From: Rhizophlyctis rosea
Taxonomy: Eukaryota > Chytridiomycota > Chytridiomycetes > Rhizophlyctidales > Rhizophlyctidaceae
Length of the DNA: 64,000 bases
Direction of reading: 5' to 3'
NCBI GenBank assembly: GCA_027596075.1
Contig: JADGJC010000146.1
Coordinates: 33,646-97,645 of the forward strand
This document shows positions 10,637 to 21,131 of this stretch, one piece after another (position 1 is the first letter of the stretch; each line of letters begins with the position of its first letter). Made by a program: the position numbers and the translations under genes. Below the pieces are notes generated by a model. That model had not been told where the DNA came from. It did no database searches and worked only from the letters and a program-made list of their open reading frames with translations.

Positions 10637-13600
10637 CTAATCTAATAATCCAAGTTGAGACCCTTCCATGCACCATCCAACGCCGCCCTCTCCATCCCAC
10701 CAAATCGCAGAAAGAAGCGTCACCCCTCCCTCTTTTACAACATCCCGCAGATCTGCGCCCAGTTCAAAATCCCCAATGACAACGCCAAGAACAGAAGATT
10801 GCGCTGCACCCATAATCCATGGCATCGTGTTGTCTAAAAGAGGCAATTTAATGCTGTAGCGATGGACTTTGAAAGGCGATAGCGGGCGGGTGGTGAGCGG
10901 CAGTGCGAGGTTTAGGAATGGCGACCAAAGAGCCAACATCGCCCGAAGCTCCTTCCGAATACTTTTCCCAACGTCCATTTGCCGTTTAACCACCTTCTTC
11001 CCATTTCCCGCCGCCGCGGGCGGTAACTCGGGACTCTTTTCCCGGAGCAAACACCTTGAGACAAACTTCCCCCCATAAAGCGGCACCACAATATCCGAAA
11101 TCCAATGTCTTGGTACACCCCGCTCCATCAACCGATGCAACATCCTCATAAATCCCGCCATTGACATCGGGACGTTCTCGCGCATTATGTTGTGTGCATT
11201 TCGTATGGGTGGAACCGCCACAGAGAGAAGAACCCGGTGAATGTAATCCTCCACTTCATCCTTGGTGAGATTCGACATTTCACAACCCCCACTGACCCAC
11301 GCCCACCGTGGATCCTCTCCATACACCTCTCCCGTAACATGCTTTATACCCCACATTCGTTCTGCACCCTCACAAGTGATCCCGGCATGACACCAAGTGT
11401 AATCGTCCATCATTTTGTAAAGCGGGTTGGCGAGGAGCATATTGTGCTGTATGAACGATTGCGCATACGGTTTCAGCACGCGTGCAGTGGTCGTGAAGAT
11501 GGGAAGCATCCAGGTGTAATCGGGAACGTTGGAGAGGAAGATCCTGTCGAAGGTCGTTGGGAGGTTTTTACTTTCGCATGTTGTGCGTTCGAGGAGGGAG
11601 ATTTGGTCAAAGACGTTGTTCATGTCTCCGGGGCGGAGTTCAATGCGGAGGATCGGGGTCGTGCGGGTGGGGAGGGTGGTCGTGAGGAGGGTTAGGGCTT
11701 TCGCGACGGGATGGAAGAACTCGATCGTCCAGTGGTGGAAGGATTTCGGTTTTTTGGGGAAGGTAAAGAGGTCAGCGGAGGCCAGGAGATTGGTTATGAC
11801 ATCAAAAGGGTTGTCGGTGCTGCTTATCCGTTGCATAGTGAATTGATACCACTTCTCATCAATCCTCGTGATGTTTGGTTTCCAATTTGCTAGGATGGAG
11901 GCTTTGGCCTTCTTTAGGCCCTCCTTTCCGGCCCGGCTCTTCATGGCGGTCAAGTGGCCCTTGCTGATCCGTGCAACAAATTCGCGCAGCGTCTCGTCCA
12001 TTAACGGGGGAGGCGGTAGCAGAATATTCATCTTTTGGAAGCAGACTAGATCGTGGATACAACCGTTCAAATATAGTTTCTCGGCATTCGTAGTGGTCAT
12101 GAACTCCACCCACTGTCTGAGTTCATCGGCGGTCTCAAACTTGCCACCAAATTTGTCGTTGACTTCGTTGACCATGTGCATGACTTCGGAATCAGTCATC
12201 ACTTGCACACTTGGAAGAAGCTGTTGCATCATCACCTTCATCGGTGGTGCGTTTTCCAAATCGAACATGTTGACGTCCGGGGCTTTGAAATCCATTCCGG
12301 TCATGTATTCATCGTTGTCGTTCGATTTACGGGAGGCGAGCATTTGGGAAATGGAAAATCTTGAAGGGGCTTTGACACGCCAGTATTGGAAGTGGGGGTA
12401 AAGAAGTTGCCAGTCGTTTGAGGAGATATGGAGGAACGGTTGGAGGGAGGATGGTGGGGTGGTGGATGTTGTGAGGAGGGTGTCCAAGATGGTTTCAAGG
12501 CGGGTATGTGCAGTGGGGTGGATTCCGACGAGGTAGAGGCTCTCAACCAGGGAAAGTGCAGCTGCGGCTTCATTGTTTGACAAGAGTTGATCCTTGTCGA
12601 ATTGCCCCAGCTGGAGGAGGGCTAGACGAACAATGCAGAATCGTGCTAAGATGGCTGGGTGGATGTCATTGAGGACAACGGACACTGCAGTATTTCGAAA
12701 TAAGGCCCGCAATTCCGATGTGCTTTGTGTAGGATTGAATTTTGGGTGTGCGGATTGCAGTTGGTGCGCAATATCCACTGCCGTGACGAAGAAATGACGA
12801 GAATCGTTTGTACCAGCAAAAAAGAAGGATAGGCTAGACAGCCGATCTCGTGGAAGCTGTTTCAACAATATGCGGCGGGGATCATCTGCTGTTTGGGTTA
12901 CCCGTTTGTTGTCAAGGGGATCGTGTGTGATAGTCGGTTCAATGCCGGAGAGAGCAGACACGGCAAAATCATGGCCTACGTTGTACATTTCTAGGACGGT
13001 CGGGAACGCGGGATGGAGAGGAGTTTTGTGAGGTATGATGGACTGGATGGAAAGGAAGGGTTGTTGGGGCTGAACAAGTGAGAGCACGATGGTTTGAGAG
13101 CGGCTTCGGATGGGTCAAGGGGAGACACATTCGCCGCTTTCTCCAAGTATGTCAAACATTGGCTGCCTTCAGAAGTTTACGAATTCGCCGCATTTGTTAG
13201 TAAATACATTGAGATTCGACCGCCAATAGCAAAGTTGAAACTGATCGAAATGTCATGCTGAACATACCTTCCATCAAATAGAAATAAGACCGAGCAATCC
13301 TCACAATGTTCTTTCTCCGCATATCGTCAGCAACGGTGACATCACCCTCCACTATAAACAAGGCATCCTGTATGGCGTCCTGATATCTCAAAGTAACAGG
13401 CCGACCTGTTCGAGTAATACACTGGTGTGTTTGGAGCAAGTTCACAAGCTCTCGAATAGCATTCAAGGGCAGCTAATAGTTTGCGGTCCTTGTAGAATGC
13501 ATTTCCCTGTTGCTTCCAGTCCTCCGCGGATTTCGGGGCTTCCGTTTTGGATCGTAGCTGATCCTTAACTGGGTTCTGAAAGTCTGCGGGCTGACACCGG

Positions 13601-13737
13601 TTGGTCGGCTTCGAAGGATTCGAGGAAGCCTTGGCAACCCCGAGCATTGTGAGAGACTTTGCCAAGTAGGTGAGCGCAATCAGATATTGTACGATGGGGT
13701 AACTTGCAAGAGATGAATGATGACACCAATTAGACAT
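10637..13737 (-). CDS. TPR and DUF4470 domain protein, with reading-frame breaks
   Basis: The N-terminal part (about 13197-13737) encodes TPRs: WKQQGNAFYKDRKLLAALE, then PVYYSNRSACYFEI, then YQDAIQDALF. The last two pieces lie in different frames and abut at about 13380, where a short deletion seems to have removed codons. After an intron, a long exon ending at 10637 carries the DUF4470 region (YNVGHDFAVSALSG, VVLNDIHPAILARF) and about 600 further residues typical of these fungal proteins, including DVGKSIRKELRAML near the end. The joint near 13087 also fails to keep phase in my model, because the frame read by the intervening peptide (KAANVSPLDPSEAAL) is not that of the long exon. DUF4470 proteins often pair with TPR or MYND modules; their role is unknown. 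It converges on the Hsp110-like gene. Confidence 0.7.
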
Positions 13738-15000
13738 TTACTTCAACGGGCCAACGTTTGCATCATACAGGTTGTCCGTTTGACTGGACATCCATATGGT
13801 CAAAATCGCTGTGCCACCAATAAGGATTCAGCTTCAGCACCCTTCCAAACTTTAAAACAAATATTGCAAAACATATTCAAGAATCAGCGCTATCGACTCC
13901 AGCAATTACAGCCAGCTGAATGCTTATCCTTCTTAAAGAGTACTAAGCGCTCGCATATACCAAGTACGTCTATTGCCAACTGTATTCTATACAGCGGCCG
14001 GCCGATCATTGCTTCCATCAGCGCCTTCTCCAACATCGAGCCCCTTCCTCGAACGGGTTGACAAACGGAGCCCAGTGTAGTCAGTGTCTACGGTAATACC
14101 ATTCCGAGGCTCAATATCCTTTGACCACATATTTGCCCAAGGCTATTTCAACTACAGGAAGAAGACAGTATACACCGCCGATGCCGGCACGGGAGATCAT
14201 GGACCAATAAATGGGCAGAAATCGAGTTTCCCTCCACATTTCATAATTTCTGTATATGAATGATTATAGGCGTCCGATCCCAATTGCTCATACGAAATGA
14301 CACACAAAATTCAAATCCTGGAGCAACACATCCACATATCCGGACGCCGGAGAAAGTGATGTCCAAACCTAAAAAATGAAACTACTCGGACCACGTGCTG
14401 GAAGTATGCAACATGCAATTGCGGGACAGGGAGGACCAGAGGGAAAAGTGACGGGAGTGTAGGATGATGAAGTTGATAGTGCAGATTGAGGAGGGACGGT
14501 CGCCTGTGAGAAACCCGAGTTATTCCTTAGCACCAGCACAGAAGGTGCTAAGGTGAACCTTGTTGGAAGTGTCATGAGGCAGGTTGGAAGCGAGTGTTGA
14601 TGAAAGAGTCTGATTCTAAAAGTTCGTAAATATAGATCTCCAATGAGCAAATGAAGCGAAAAGTGTGCAAAGTGCTTTTTGGGAAGATACAACCTCTTGG
14701 GATGAAGAGATTACCAGGCATCAGCCGTCTTGTGTGCACTGCTCGTACGCCGATCCCTCATAAACCTGCTTTCACATTTCAAGTTTTGCCTGACCAATCG
14801 AAACAGCATGAAAAAATTTACTGGGTGAAATCCGAAACCCCTCGCATACATAGAAACATAACATAAATCATAAATCTTACTGTTGACTTCATGACTGTGC
14901 CAAGTTGGCTCCTGCATAGATTTATGGTTCCAAAAGGTTACGGATGTCACCCACTGAAGCCAATATTTGATCGAAATATGATTTTTGTAAACTCAATCTT
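13738..15000. other. No convincing gene
   Basis: AT-richer DNA with scattered short frames. A 114-codon plus frame (13717-14061) and a 107-codon minus frame (14369-14692) show no domain, no good codon pattern and no matching exons nearby. Confidence 0.5.
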
Positions 15001-15852
15001 CTAATCTTCCCAAGTCGCATCGAAGGCCTCATCCGTCGTGCCCGCAAAGTTCTGGTGCCGCGGAAAATCGCCATTGCCAGTAACCCCAACGAAATGATCG
15101 ACTCCGGGCTCAGCGGGTTCTTCGGGCGGTGCCTGAGCTTTCAGAGAATCCAGCCACCCCTGCACATGAGGAGGAACATTCGATGCGCCCTGCTGTGTAG
15201 AACCGGATGCGGAGGATGGGGAATCCGTGGTTTGCTGAACAGGTGGAAACCTAACCACCGCATCCCTTATATCAGCAACAAACGCCTCCCGCATCCCCTC
15301 CACCGCAACGTCAGTAAACTGTATCCGATTCGGTACTCGCGAATCCTCATAATACAGCGTCTCAGCATGCTCCCTGGATTCCGGCCACGCCCGCTCCTCC
15401 ATCCCCATACTAACAACACACCACAACCTAGCATACCAAACATCCCTCATCTCCCCACACACCGCCCTCATTCCCCGCGTACAAATAGACACAAGCCCCC
15501 CAGGTGGCTCACACCCCTCCTCCACCACCGCCCGAACACAGGGAAAGAGTTCCACTCCACAACCGGGGTGAGAAAACAGAAGAACGAAAATGAAGTCCGT
15601 CCCTCGAGCTCCGACACAAACTCCCCACCGGTCTTTGTGGGTGACTTGACCGCGGAGATCCGTACCATCCTGACAGGAAAACAGCACAGCGAGTCTGTTG
15701 ATGGGGTTTTGGAGGAGGGTGCTATGACGTTCGATTGGGAATTGGAAGAGAGATAAATGTGGGGTGGTGGCTGGTGGTATGGACTGCACCGTAGACGGTG
15801 TACACATTGCCGCGGGAGGTTGAGACGCTTGCGAGCCACCTTGTTCGGCCAT
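15001..15852 (-). CDS. Hypothetical protein, 283 aa
   Basis: A single uninterrupted frame runs from ATG at 15852 to a TAG at 15001. The first 30 residues are Ser/Pro/Thr-rich. The middle (about 60-180) looks folded, with Cys, Trp and Val-rich strands around GVCVGARGTDFIFVLLFSHP and DVWYARLWCVVSMGMEERAW. The last 80 residues are Ser/Gln/Pro-rich with a short helix VQGWLDSLKAQ and an acidic end. I do not recognise a family. A part near residues 75-95 could be an unspliced intron, since it has GT and AG sites, but the frame stays open. The gene lies between two unrelated minus-strand genes, with about 460 bp to the TIR-like gene. Confidence 0.55.
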   Translation of the reverse strand: MAEQGGSQASQPPAAMCTPSTVQSIPPATTPHLSLFQFPIERHSTLLQNPINRLAVLFSCQDGTDLRGQVTHKDRWGVCVGARGTDFIFVLLFSHPGCGVELFPCVRAVVEEGCEPPGGLVSICTRGMRAVCGEMRDVWYARLWCVVSMGMEERAWPESREHAETLYYEDSRVPNRIQFTDVAVEGMREAFVADIRDAVVRFPPVQQTTDSPSSASGSTQQGASNVPPHVQGWLDSLKAQAPPEEPAEPGVDHFVGVTGNGDFPRHQNFAGTTDEAFDATWED

Positions 15853-16315
15853 CCGCGTTGTTGGTTTGTCAAAACGCGATGAGTTGGTAGTGTGATTGTG
15901 GTGAGGACAGCGAACTATTCAACTATTTTGGCTGACACAGCCTGACAGCAAAATGTGACAGGTGGCCCCGAAAATCTCCAGTCACCGTACAACAGCGTGA
16001 CTGTCCAGAGATGGACTGTTCACAATGTTCTCAGGGACCTTCCAGATGCGAACTTTAACTGAAAGGATCTTGTCTCCAATGATCATAAGCAGATCCCGTG
16101 AGAACATTTTAGCGAAACTAGGCATTGTTACTTGCGATTGTATGTGCAGGATAGCAGTCAGTGATACCAGTCAACCAAAGTTGCTAAACTGACACCTCAA
16201 AAAGGGCTATACCGCAAATTTGCCATAAATCTTGTCCATTCCAAAATAAACCACCTCCAAGGCCCAATATATATCTCGTACGAAGGAGGGCCTGCCCAGA
16301 TTATTCAATCTAGCT
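15853..16315. other. Intergenic, nothing recognised
   Basis: It holds the 5' flank of the hypothetical gene and the 3' flank of the TIR-like gene. No open frame of note, no repeat and no RNA gene seen. Confidence 0.5.
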
Positions 16316-17971
16316 CTACGTCGCAGTCCTCCTAGCCCGCCGCACCTCCACCAAACAGTCCGCCAACTTGTCATAATAAGGATGATTGTCCCCAACTACC
16401 TTTTTGACGCTATCCAAGCTTTCTCTACACAACGATTCAGCCAAGTCATATTTCCCCTCCCTAGCATACAAACTCGCAACTGTGTCAACCGATTCTACAG
16501 TTGTCTTATGACAGTCTCCAAACACCCGTCTCCTCTTATCCAAACAATCTAGCTGGAGCTCCAGTGCGCGTGCGACGTCTCCCTGGCGAGCGCAGATTGA
16601 GGCAAGGTTTTGAACGCAGGTAAGCGTATCCGGATGGTCTTCGCCAAGGACTCGTTTTGCCCGATCCACACAATCTATGCATAATGGTTTTGCCCTGACA
16701 TCATCCTTTTGATCACGGTACAGTCGGCCCAAGGCACTCATCGATACGATGGTCTGCTGGTGGTCCTTCCCAAACGTGATTTCCGCCCTTAATAAATGAT
16801 CAATATAGAGTGGTTCGGCCTTGTCGTACATCCCCTGACTATGGTACAGGACAGCTAACTCGTAAAGCCGCTCAAGCGTAGATGGATGAAGTTTCCCCCG
16901 CTCATTCTGTATTCTGTGCAAGTAATCTATGTATAGAGGTTCAGCTTTGTCGTATTCCCCTTGGGACTCGTACAGGGAGATAAGGCTGTCAAGGGACATG
17001 AGCGTCAAGGGATTAATTGGTCCAAGCAACCTCCTCCTGAGTTGCTCTGCGGATGTCAAAAGAAGGTCCGCGTCATGGTAATAACCCTGGTCGACATACA
17101 GCTCTCCCAAGCTCATCTGAAATCTCGCCAACTCCAACCCGTCCCCTGCCGATTCCAATTCTCTGAGCTGACCCTCTAAAGTACTGACCATCCATGAGAA
17201 GAGGACAGAGAATACCGTCCGGTCGAGTGTCCAAAACCCCACACTGTCCCGAATAACTTGCCGGATAGCGTCCAGATCCGCCTTGATAGTCGCCCCAGCC
17301 GTCTCTAATTTCACGGATGCAATGGTTTGATAGAAGGTACGTGGATCATCAACGAATGATTGGTGGAAGGCGGTCACTTCGGAAGGTGGTAGGGCAATAT
17401 CGAACTTGGATTTGGTCGATGCGCAGGCATAGAGTTCAAAGACACACCAGGCGCGGGAGAGGGTGATGGGTGACTTCCAGGGTGTGAGGACCATCAGGAC
17501 GTTGCCTATTTTTGGGATGGCGGTGAGGAAGGTGTTTTGCAACCATCCGGCGGCGATAACGCCTCGACCGTGTTGCGGGAGGGAGAAGAGGTCCAACCAG
17601 ATGGTCACGTCTGGAATGCCTTGGTTGTGGAAGTAAGCTTGGATGGCGTCGACGACGTCTAGGAATTTGCATTGCCAAGAGTGGCTGATGAACCAATTGG
17701 CGGGTCCGACGTCAGCTGGACTCTTGGTATCTAGATGGTCGCAGATGGATCTGGAGGGTTTGGTGCGGGGTTTCACGAAGCGTTCGCAGACCTGGGCAGT
17801 GGTGAGATCCTTCAGTCTTTGCCTTCCGTCCCAGAATTTGTTAATGCCACATTGCTGGATGAAGCGGTCAAGGTATGATAGGCGGATGCCGAGGAGTGGG
17901 AGCATGTCCGCTGTCGTGATGGTGGATGAAGCTAGTGACCTGCGGGACAGCATGATTGGACCTGCAGACAC
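16316..17971 (-). CDS. TIR-like domain protein with kinesin-light-chain-type TPRs (NLR-like sensor candidate)
   Basis: A single 551-residue frame with no intron. After a helical leader (about 24-80, with LTTAQVCERFVKP) comes a TIR-like domain at about 91-185. NWFISHSWQCKFLDVVDA is its first strand and helix, VTIWLDLFSLPQHG its second, and LSRAWCVFELYAC matches the WCxxEL helix that carries the catalytic glutamate in NAD-cleaving TIR domains (here E179). From about 284 to 545 there are six 42-residue TPRs of the kinesin-light-chain/NLR sensor type, with LGxxHPxTL signatures (for example VLGEDHPDTLTCVQNLA). No NACHT or NB-ARC segment is visible between them. Proteins of this build are known as sensors in immunity or cell-death signalling; activity and role here are inference. 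The start at 17971 gives a short Ser-rich leader; the next in-frame ATG is at residue 7. Confidence 0.75.
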   Translation of the reverse strand: MSAGPIMLSRRSLASSTITTADMLPLLGIRLSYLDRFIQQCGINKFWDGRQRLKDLTTAQVCERFVKPRTKPSRSICDHLDTKSPADVGPANWFISHSWQCKFLDVVDAIQAYFHNQGIPDVTIWLDLFSLPQHGRGVIAAGWLQNTFLTAIPKIGNVLMVLTPWKSPITLSRAWCVFELYACASTKSKFDIALPPSEVTAFHQSFVDDPRTFYQTIASVKLETAGATIKADLDAIRQVIRDSVGFWTLDRTVFSVLFSWMVSTLEGQLRELESAGDGLELARFQMSLGELYVDQGYYHDADLLLTSAEQLRRRLLGPINPLTLMSLDSLISLYESQGEYDKAEPLYIDYLHRIQNERGKLHPSTLERLYELAVLYHSQGMYDKAEPLYIDHLLRAEITFGKDHQQTIVSMSALGRLYRDQKDDVRAKPLCIDCVDRAKRVLGEDHPDTLTCVQNLASICARQGDVARALELQLDCLDKRRRVFGDCHKTTVESVDTVASLYAREGKYDLAESLCRESLDSVKKVVGDNHPYYDKLADCLVEVRRARRTAT

Positions 17972-18580
17972 GCGTTATGGTCAGTACTGTCAATTCCAGC
18001 CAGGTAACAGCGTTAAGGAATGACCTTACCCGTGCCTGAATGTCGCTTCCACGCAAAAAGCCAGACTTGAAGGAGGAAGAGATTGATCATTGCAGCTGCA
18101 GCTGCATCGCGTGCATCGTGATGCGGGCTGCGCCACCAGAAGTTAAAATCTCAAAGAGGACTTGCCCCTATCCACATCAATTGATTCAATTCTGGAATGA
18201 TGGCCATGTTTTTGGTGACGAAAACCTCCAATAATAACAATTCTTCATTTTGGGTACACACAGTGATGACACAGTCCCACTTGAAAACTTGGTCAGAATG
18301 CAGCCCCCCATCCACTCCACATCCCCGCCATATCGAACGCAGGCTGAATTGCACATTCAGCCGCACACACCTGAGAAATCCCCAACAAAAAGCATTTGCA
18401 CACAAAAAACAAGTTTATATTGAAGAGGAAAAGAGAAGAAAGAAAACAAAAAAAAAACAACAAATTTTCGCTGAAAATCCTAACTCCCCTCCCTATGCGT
18501 TTACAAGGAAAAAAAGATATATCGCGGTTCCGTAAGTTCCCTCTAGCCTCCCTTCCAACAACCCAAAACCTCCTTCCCAT
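17972..18580. other. Intergenic between two minus-strand genes
   Basis: It contains the 5' flank of the TIR-like gene and the 3' flank of the bZIP-like gene. An A-rich stretch near 18435-18475 lies just beyond the bZIP-like stop and may hold its 3' processing signals. No gene seen. Confidence 0.5.
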
Positions 18581-21131
18581 CTACCGCCCCCCCTCCAAAC
18601 TCAACAAAAGAATCAAAATCAACTTCGTCAACACAAGTTCCAAATCTACCTCCTCCCCATCCTTCACCTCCCATTTCTCCCAAACACCAACTTCCCTCAA
18701 CTTAACCCCCTCCCAAGCCCTTCTCGCCGCCCTAGCCATAACCCCACCCCGCATCCCACCACCACCCACCTTCCCTTCCTTTTTCTTCTTCTCCACCAAC
18801 CCAGTATCAGAAGGCACCGACCCATCGCGTCCCACAAGCCCCGCAAGAGAGATGAACGTCTTGGCCGTTAGGGGCGCAGAGGTTTCGGATGGAGGCGTCC
18901 TAGGCGTCGTAGCTTCTTCGACCGGTGCGATGCTCATACCCTTCATCAACTTCTCCAACCCCCCAAACTCAACCCGGAAAGGAACCTTCCTCCCCTTCCC
19001 CGCATCAACCGTATACACCTTCGACAACGCCGGTGCCGACGCCGTAACGGACGTCACAGCCGGCGACCCAACAAACACCGAATGGACTTTCACACGGTTA
19101 TGCCCCGCCCACCCGCTCGCGGTACCATTGACGTTGCTGCCCGTTGTCGGGTTGCAAAACCCCGTGGCGGGAGATGAAGACATCTTGGCGGGGACTTTTG
19201 ATGTCTGTTGCTGAACTTGTTGTGGTTGCGGTTGTGGTTGTGATGTTGGCTGGTGCTGCTGGATGGGGAGAGCGGACGCGGGGGTGGGTGCTGGGGTAGG
19301 TGTCGCGGTCGACAGCGGGGAGGCAGGTGTGCCGGGCGTGCTGGCGGGGGTCGTGGCGGCAGGTGAGGCGGGGAGGACGGGTTGTTGCTGGGGTTGGAAG
19401 GGTTGCGTGGTGGGTGTTGCTTGGGCTTGGAGGAGTGGTTGAGCTGGGCGGGTGGAGACGGAGGATGCGTAGGCGACGTTGACGGAGGTGGCGTGGGGTG
19501 TGGTCAGGCGTTTGAGGAGATCGTTGAGATTTTCTTTTCGTTGCTGCACGGCCGCGCGCAGGTCTGTGACCTCTGCCACGGAACCGCGCCTGGCACTCCC
19601 CGCCGCCGACGACCCGTCCTTCCCAATATGTGTGTTGCCCAACTGCTTCTTCAAAAGCCCCAACTCCTTGCGCAGAGCCTTTGTTTCCTTCTCATGCTCC
19701 GCAAGCTTCTGCTTCAATTGGACGTTCTCGGTTCGGTACGCTTTGAGTTCTTCCTCCATATTGGACTGCTCCTTCCGACGCAACTTCGTCATACGGGGAG
19801 TGGCCTTCTGTTTCCGTCGGTCACGGGGCAGGTCAGAATCCGACATTTCGAATATGTCATCCCGGTCATCCGTCTGGTCCCTCCATTGGCTCATCATGTC
19901 CTCGTTCATCATCAAAGGCATGGACTTGCGTCGGCCTGCGAGCGTTGATGGTTGAGGAGCTCTGAGACTGAGACGGGGGGCGCTGGCGCGGCGTTTTTGG
20001 GTGATCGAAGGAGGAGGTGGCATGTCGGGAAAGCTAGAAATGGACATGGCGTCCGAGTCGCTTCCGTTGAGTTCCTCTTCTTTAAGGTCCAATCCATCAA
20101 AAATGTCACTACCCTGCAACATGGCACTCGTTGTACTCCGAGGCCCCCCAAAGCCCAGTGAGTCAACACTCCAGTCTCCGTTGTTCTCTTGTTGTTGCTG
20201 ATGCTGCTGGTTTGGCCACCAGCCCCCAACCTGGAAAGGAGCAACAGTCTGAGGCATTTGCTGGGACGAGCTTCCGGCATTCCACGTTTGGGGTGCGGAC
20301 GGGTCCCAAGAAGCCTGGTCTATTGAGTTCATACCAACAATGTCCAGCATGTCGGCGGGGCCCTGGTCTGTGGACGTCAAGTCTCCGAAAAGACGAGCGT
20401 TTGGCGAGTCGAGTTGGAAAATATCGGCGTCGACTGGGCCTTCGGCGGGAGCTGCAAGCGGGAGGGTGTAGGTGTTGGAGGGCGGTGCGGGTGTAGCGAA
20501 TATGGAGGGCTAATGAGAGTCAATGACATGTTAATGAATGGCTATGATTCGACGTCTAAACTTCACTCATATTTTCTGCCCATCGTTACTGGCCCAAATA
20601 AACCCCAACGACCTCAGCTACACAGCACGTCAATTGTTTGATTTCACTTGACTATCACAGCTGCTCGGTGGTGGTCCAGGAGCAGGTCTTCCTTTCGAGC
20701 CACCCAACCTTTCCGGCACCCGCCCAAACTCTTCTACCTCCCACCTCTCACTACCTACGAAAACCCATCCACTCTTTTCCTCAAAGTTTGACCGCGTCGA
20801 GAAACAAAATACTCACAGGTGCAGAAGTAGAGTAGATGCCATCGTTACCACCAGCATGTTGCGTCATCATCTGACCCTCATACATCTGGCTAAACATCGA
20901 AGGCTGAGGTTGCGTTCCGTACGGTGTCGTTGGTGCAAGTGGTTGTTGTTGTTGTTGATTAGGGGTGCCAAAAGTCATTGTGGTCGTGGGAATGGGTTGA
21001 GTCTGATGAGTTCCATCGTGACTGCGCTTGACCTGCGGCGGTTCCTGCGCATAAGCTTCTTCGAAGTTTAGGTAGTCGTCCATTACGAAGGTTGTGTCGC
21101 TGTCGACGTAGGTCAGGGTGTCGACAGTCAT
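18581..21131 (-). CDS. bZIP-like transcription factor with atypical basic region
   Basis: Two phase-0 exons fit, 20817-21131 and 18581-20509, encoding about 747 residues. The N-terminus starts MTVDTLTYVDSDTTFVMDD and is acidic and Gln/Pro-rich, suiting an activation domain. Near residue 340-405, RRKQKATPRMTKLRRKEQ leads into a leucine-heptad coiled coil (EEELKAYRTENVQLKQKL and onward). Measured from the first heptad leucine, the conserved Arg is in place but the invariant Asn of bZIP basic regions is Thr, so DNA binding is uncertain. A second coiled coil follows (LRAAVQQRKENLNDLLKRL), then a long Pro/Thr/Gln tract and a basic C-terminus with GGLEKLMKGM. The intron of 307 nt is longer than most here. 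The frame stays open upstream of the chosen ATG, so a longer N-terminus from a further exon is possible. Confidence 0.7.

Noticed and set aside
18396..19214. 272-codon open frame on the plus strand
   Set aside because: It is antisense to the C-terminal exon of the bZIP-like gene; its Pro/Thr strings mirror the Gly and Val codons of the real frame.
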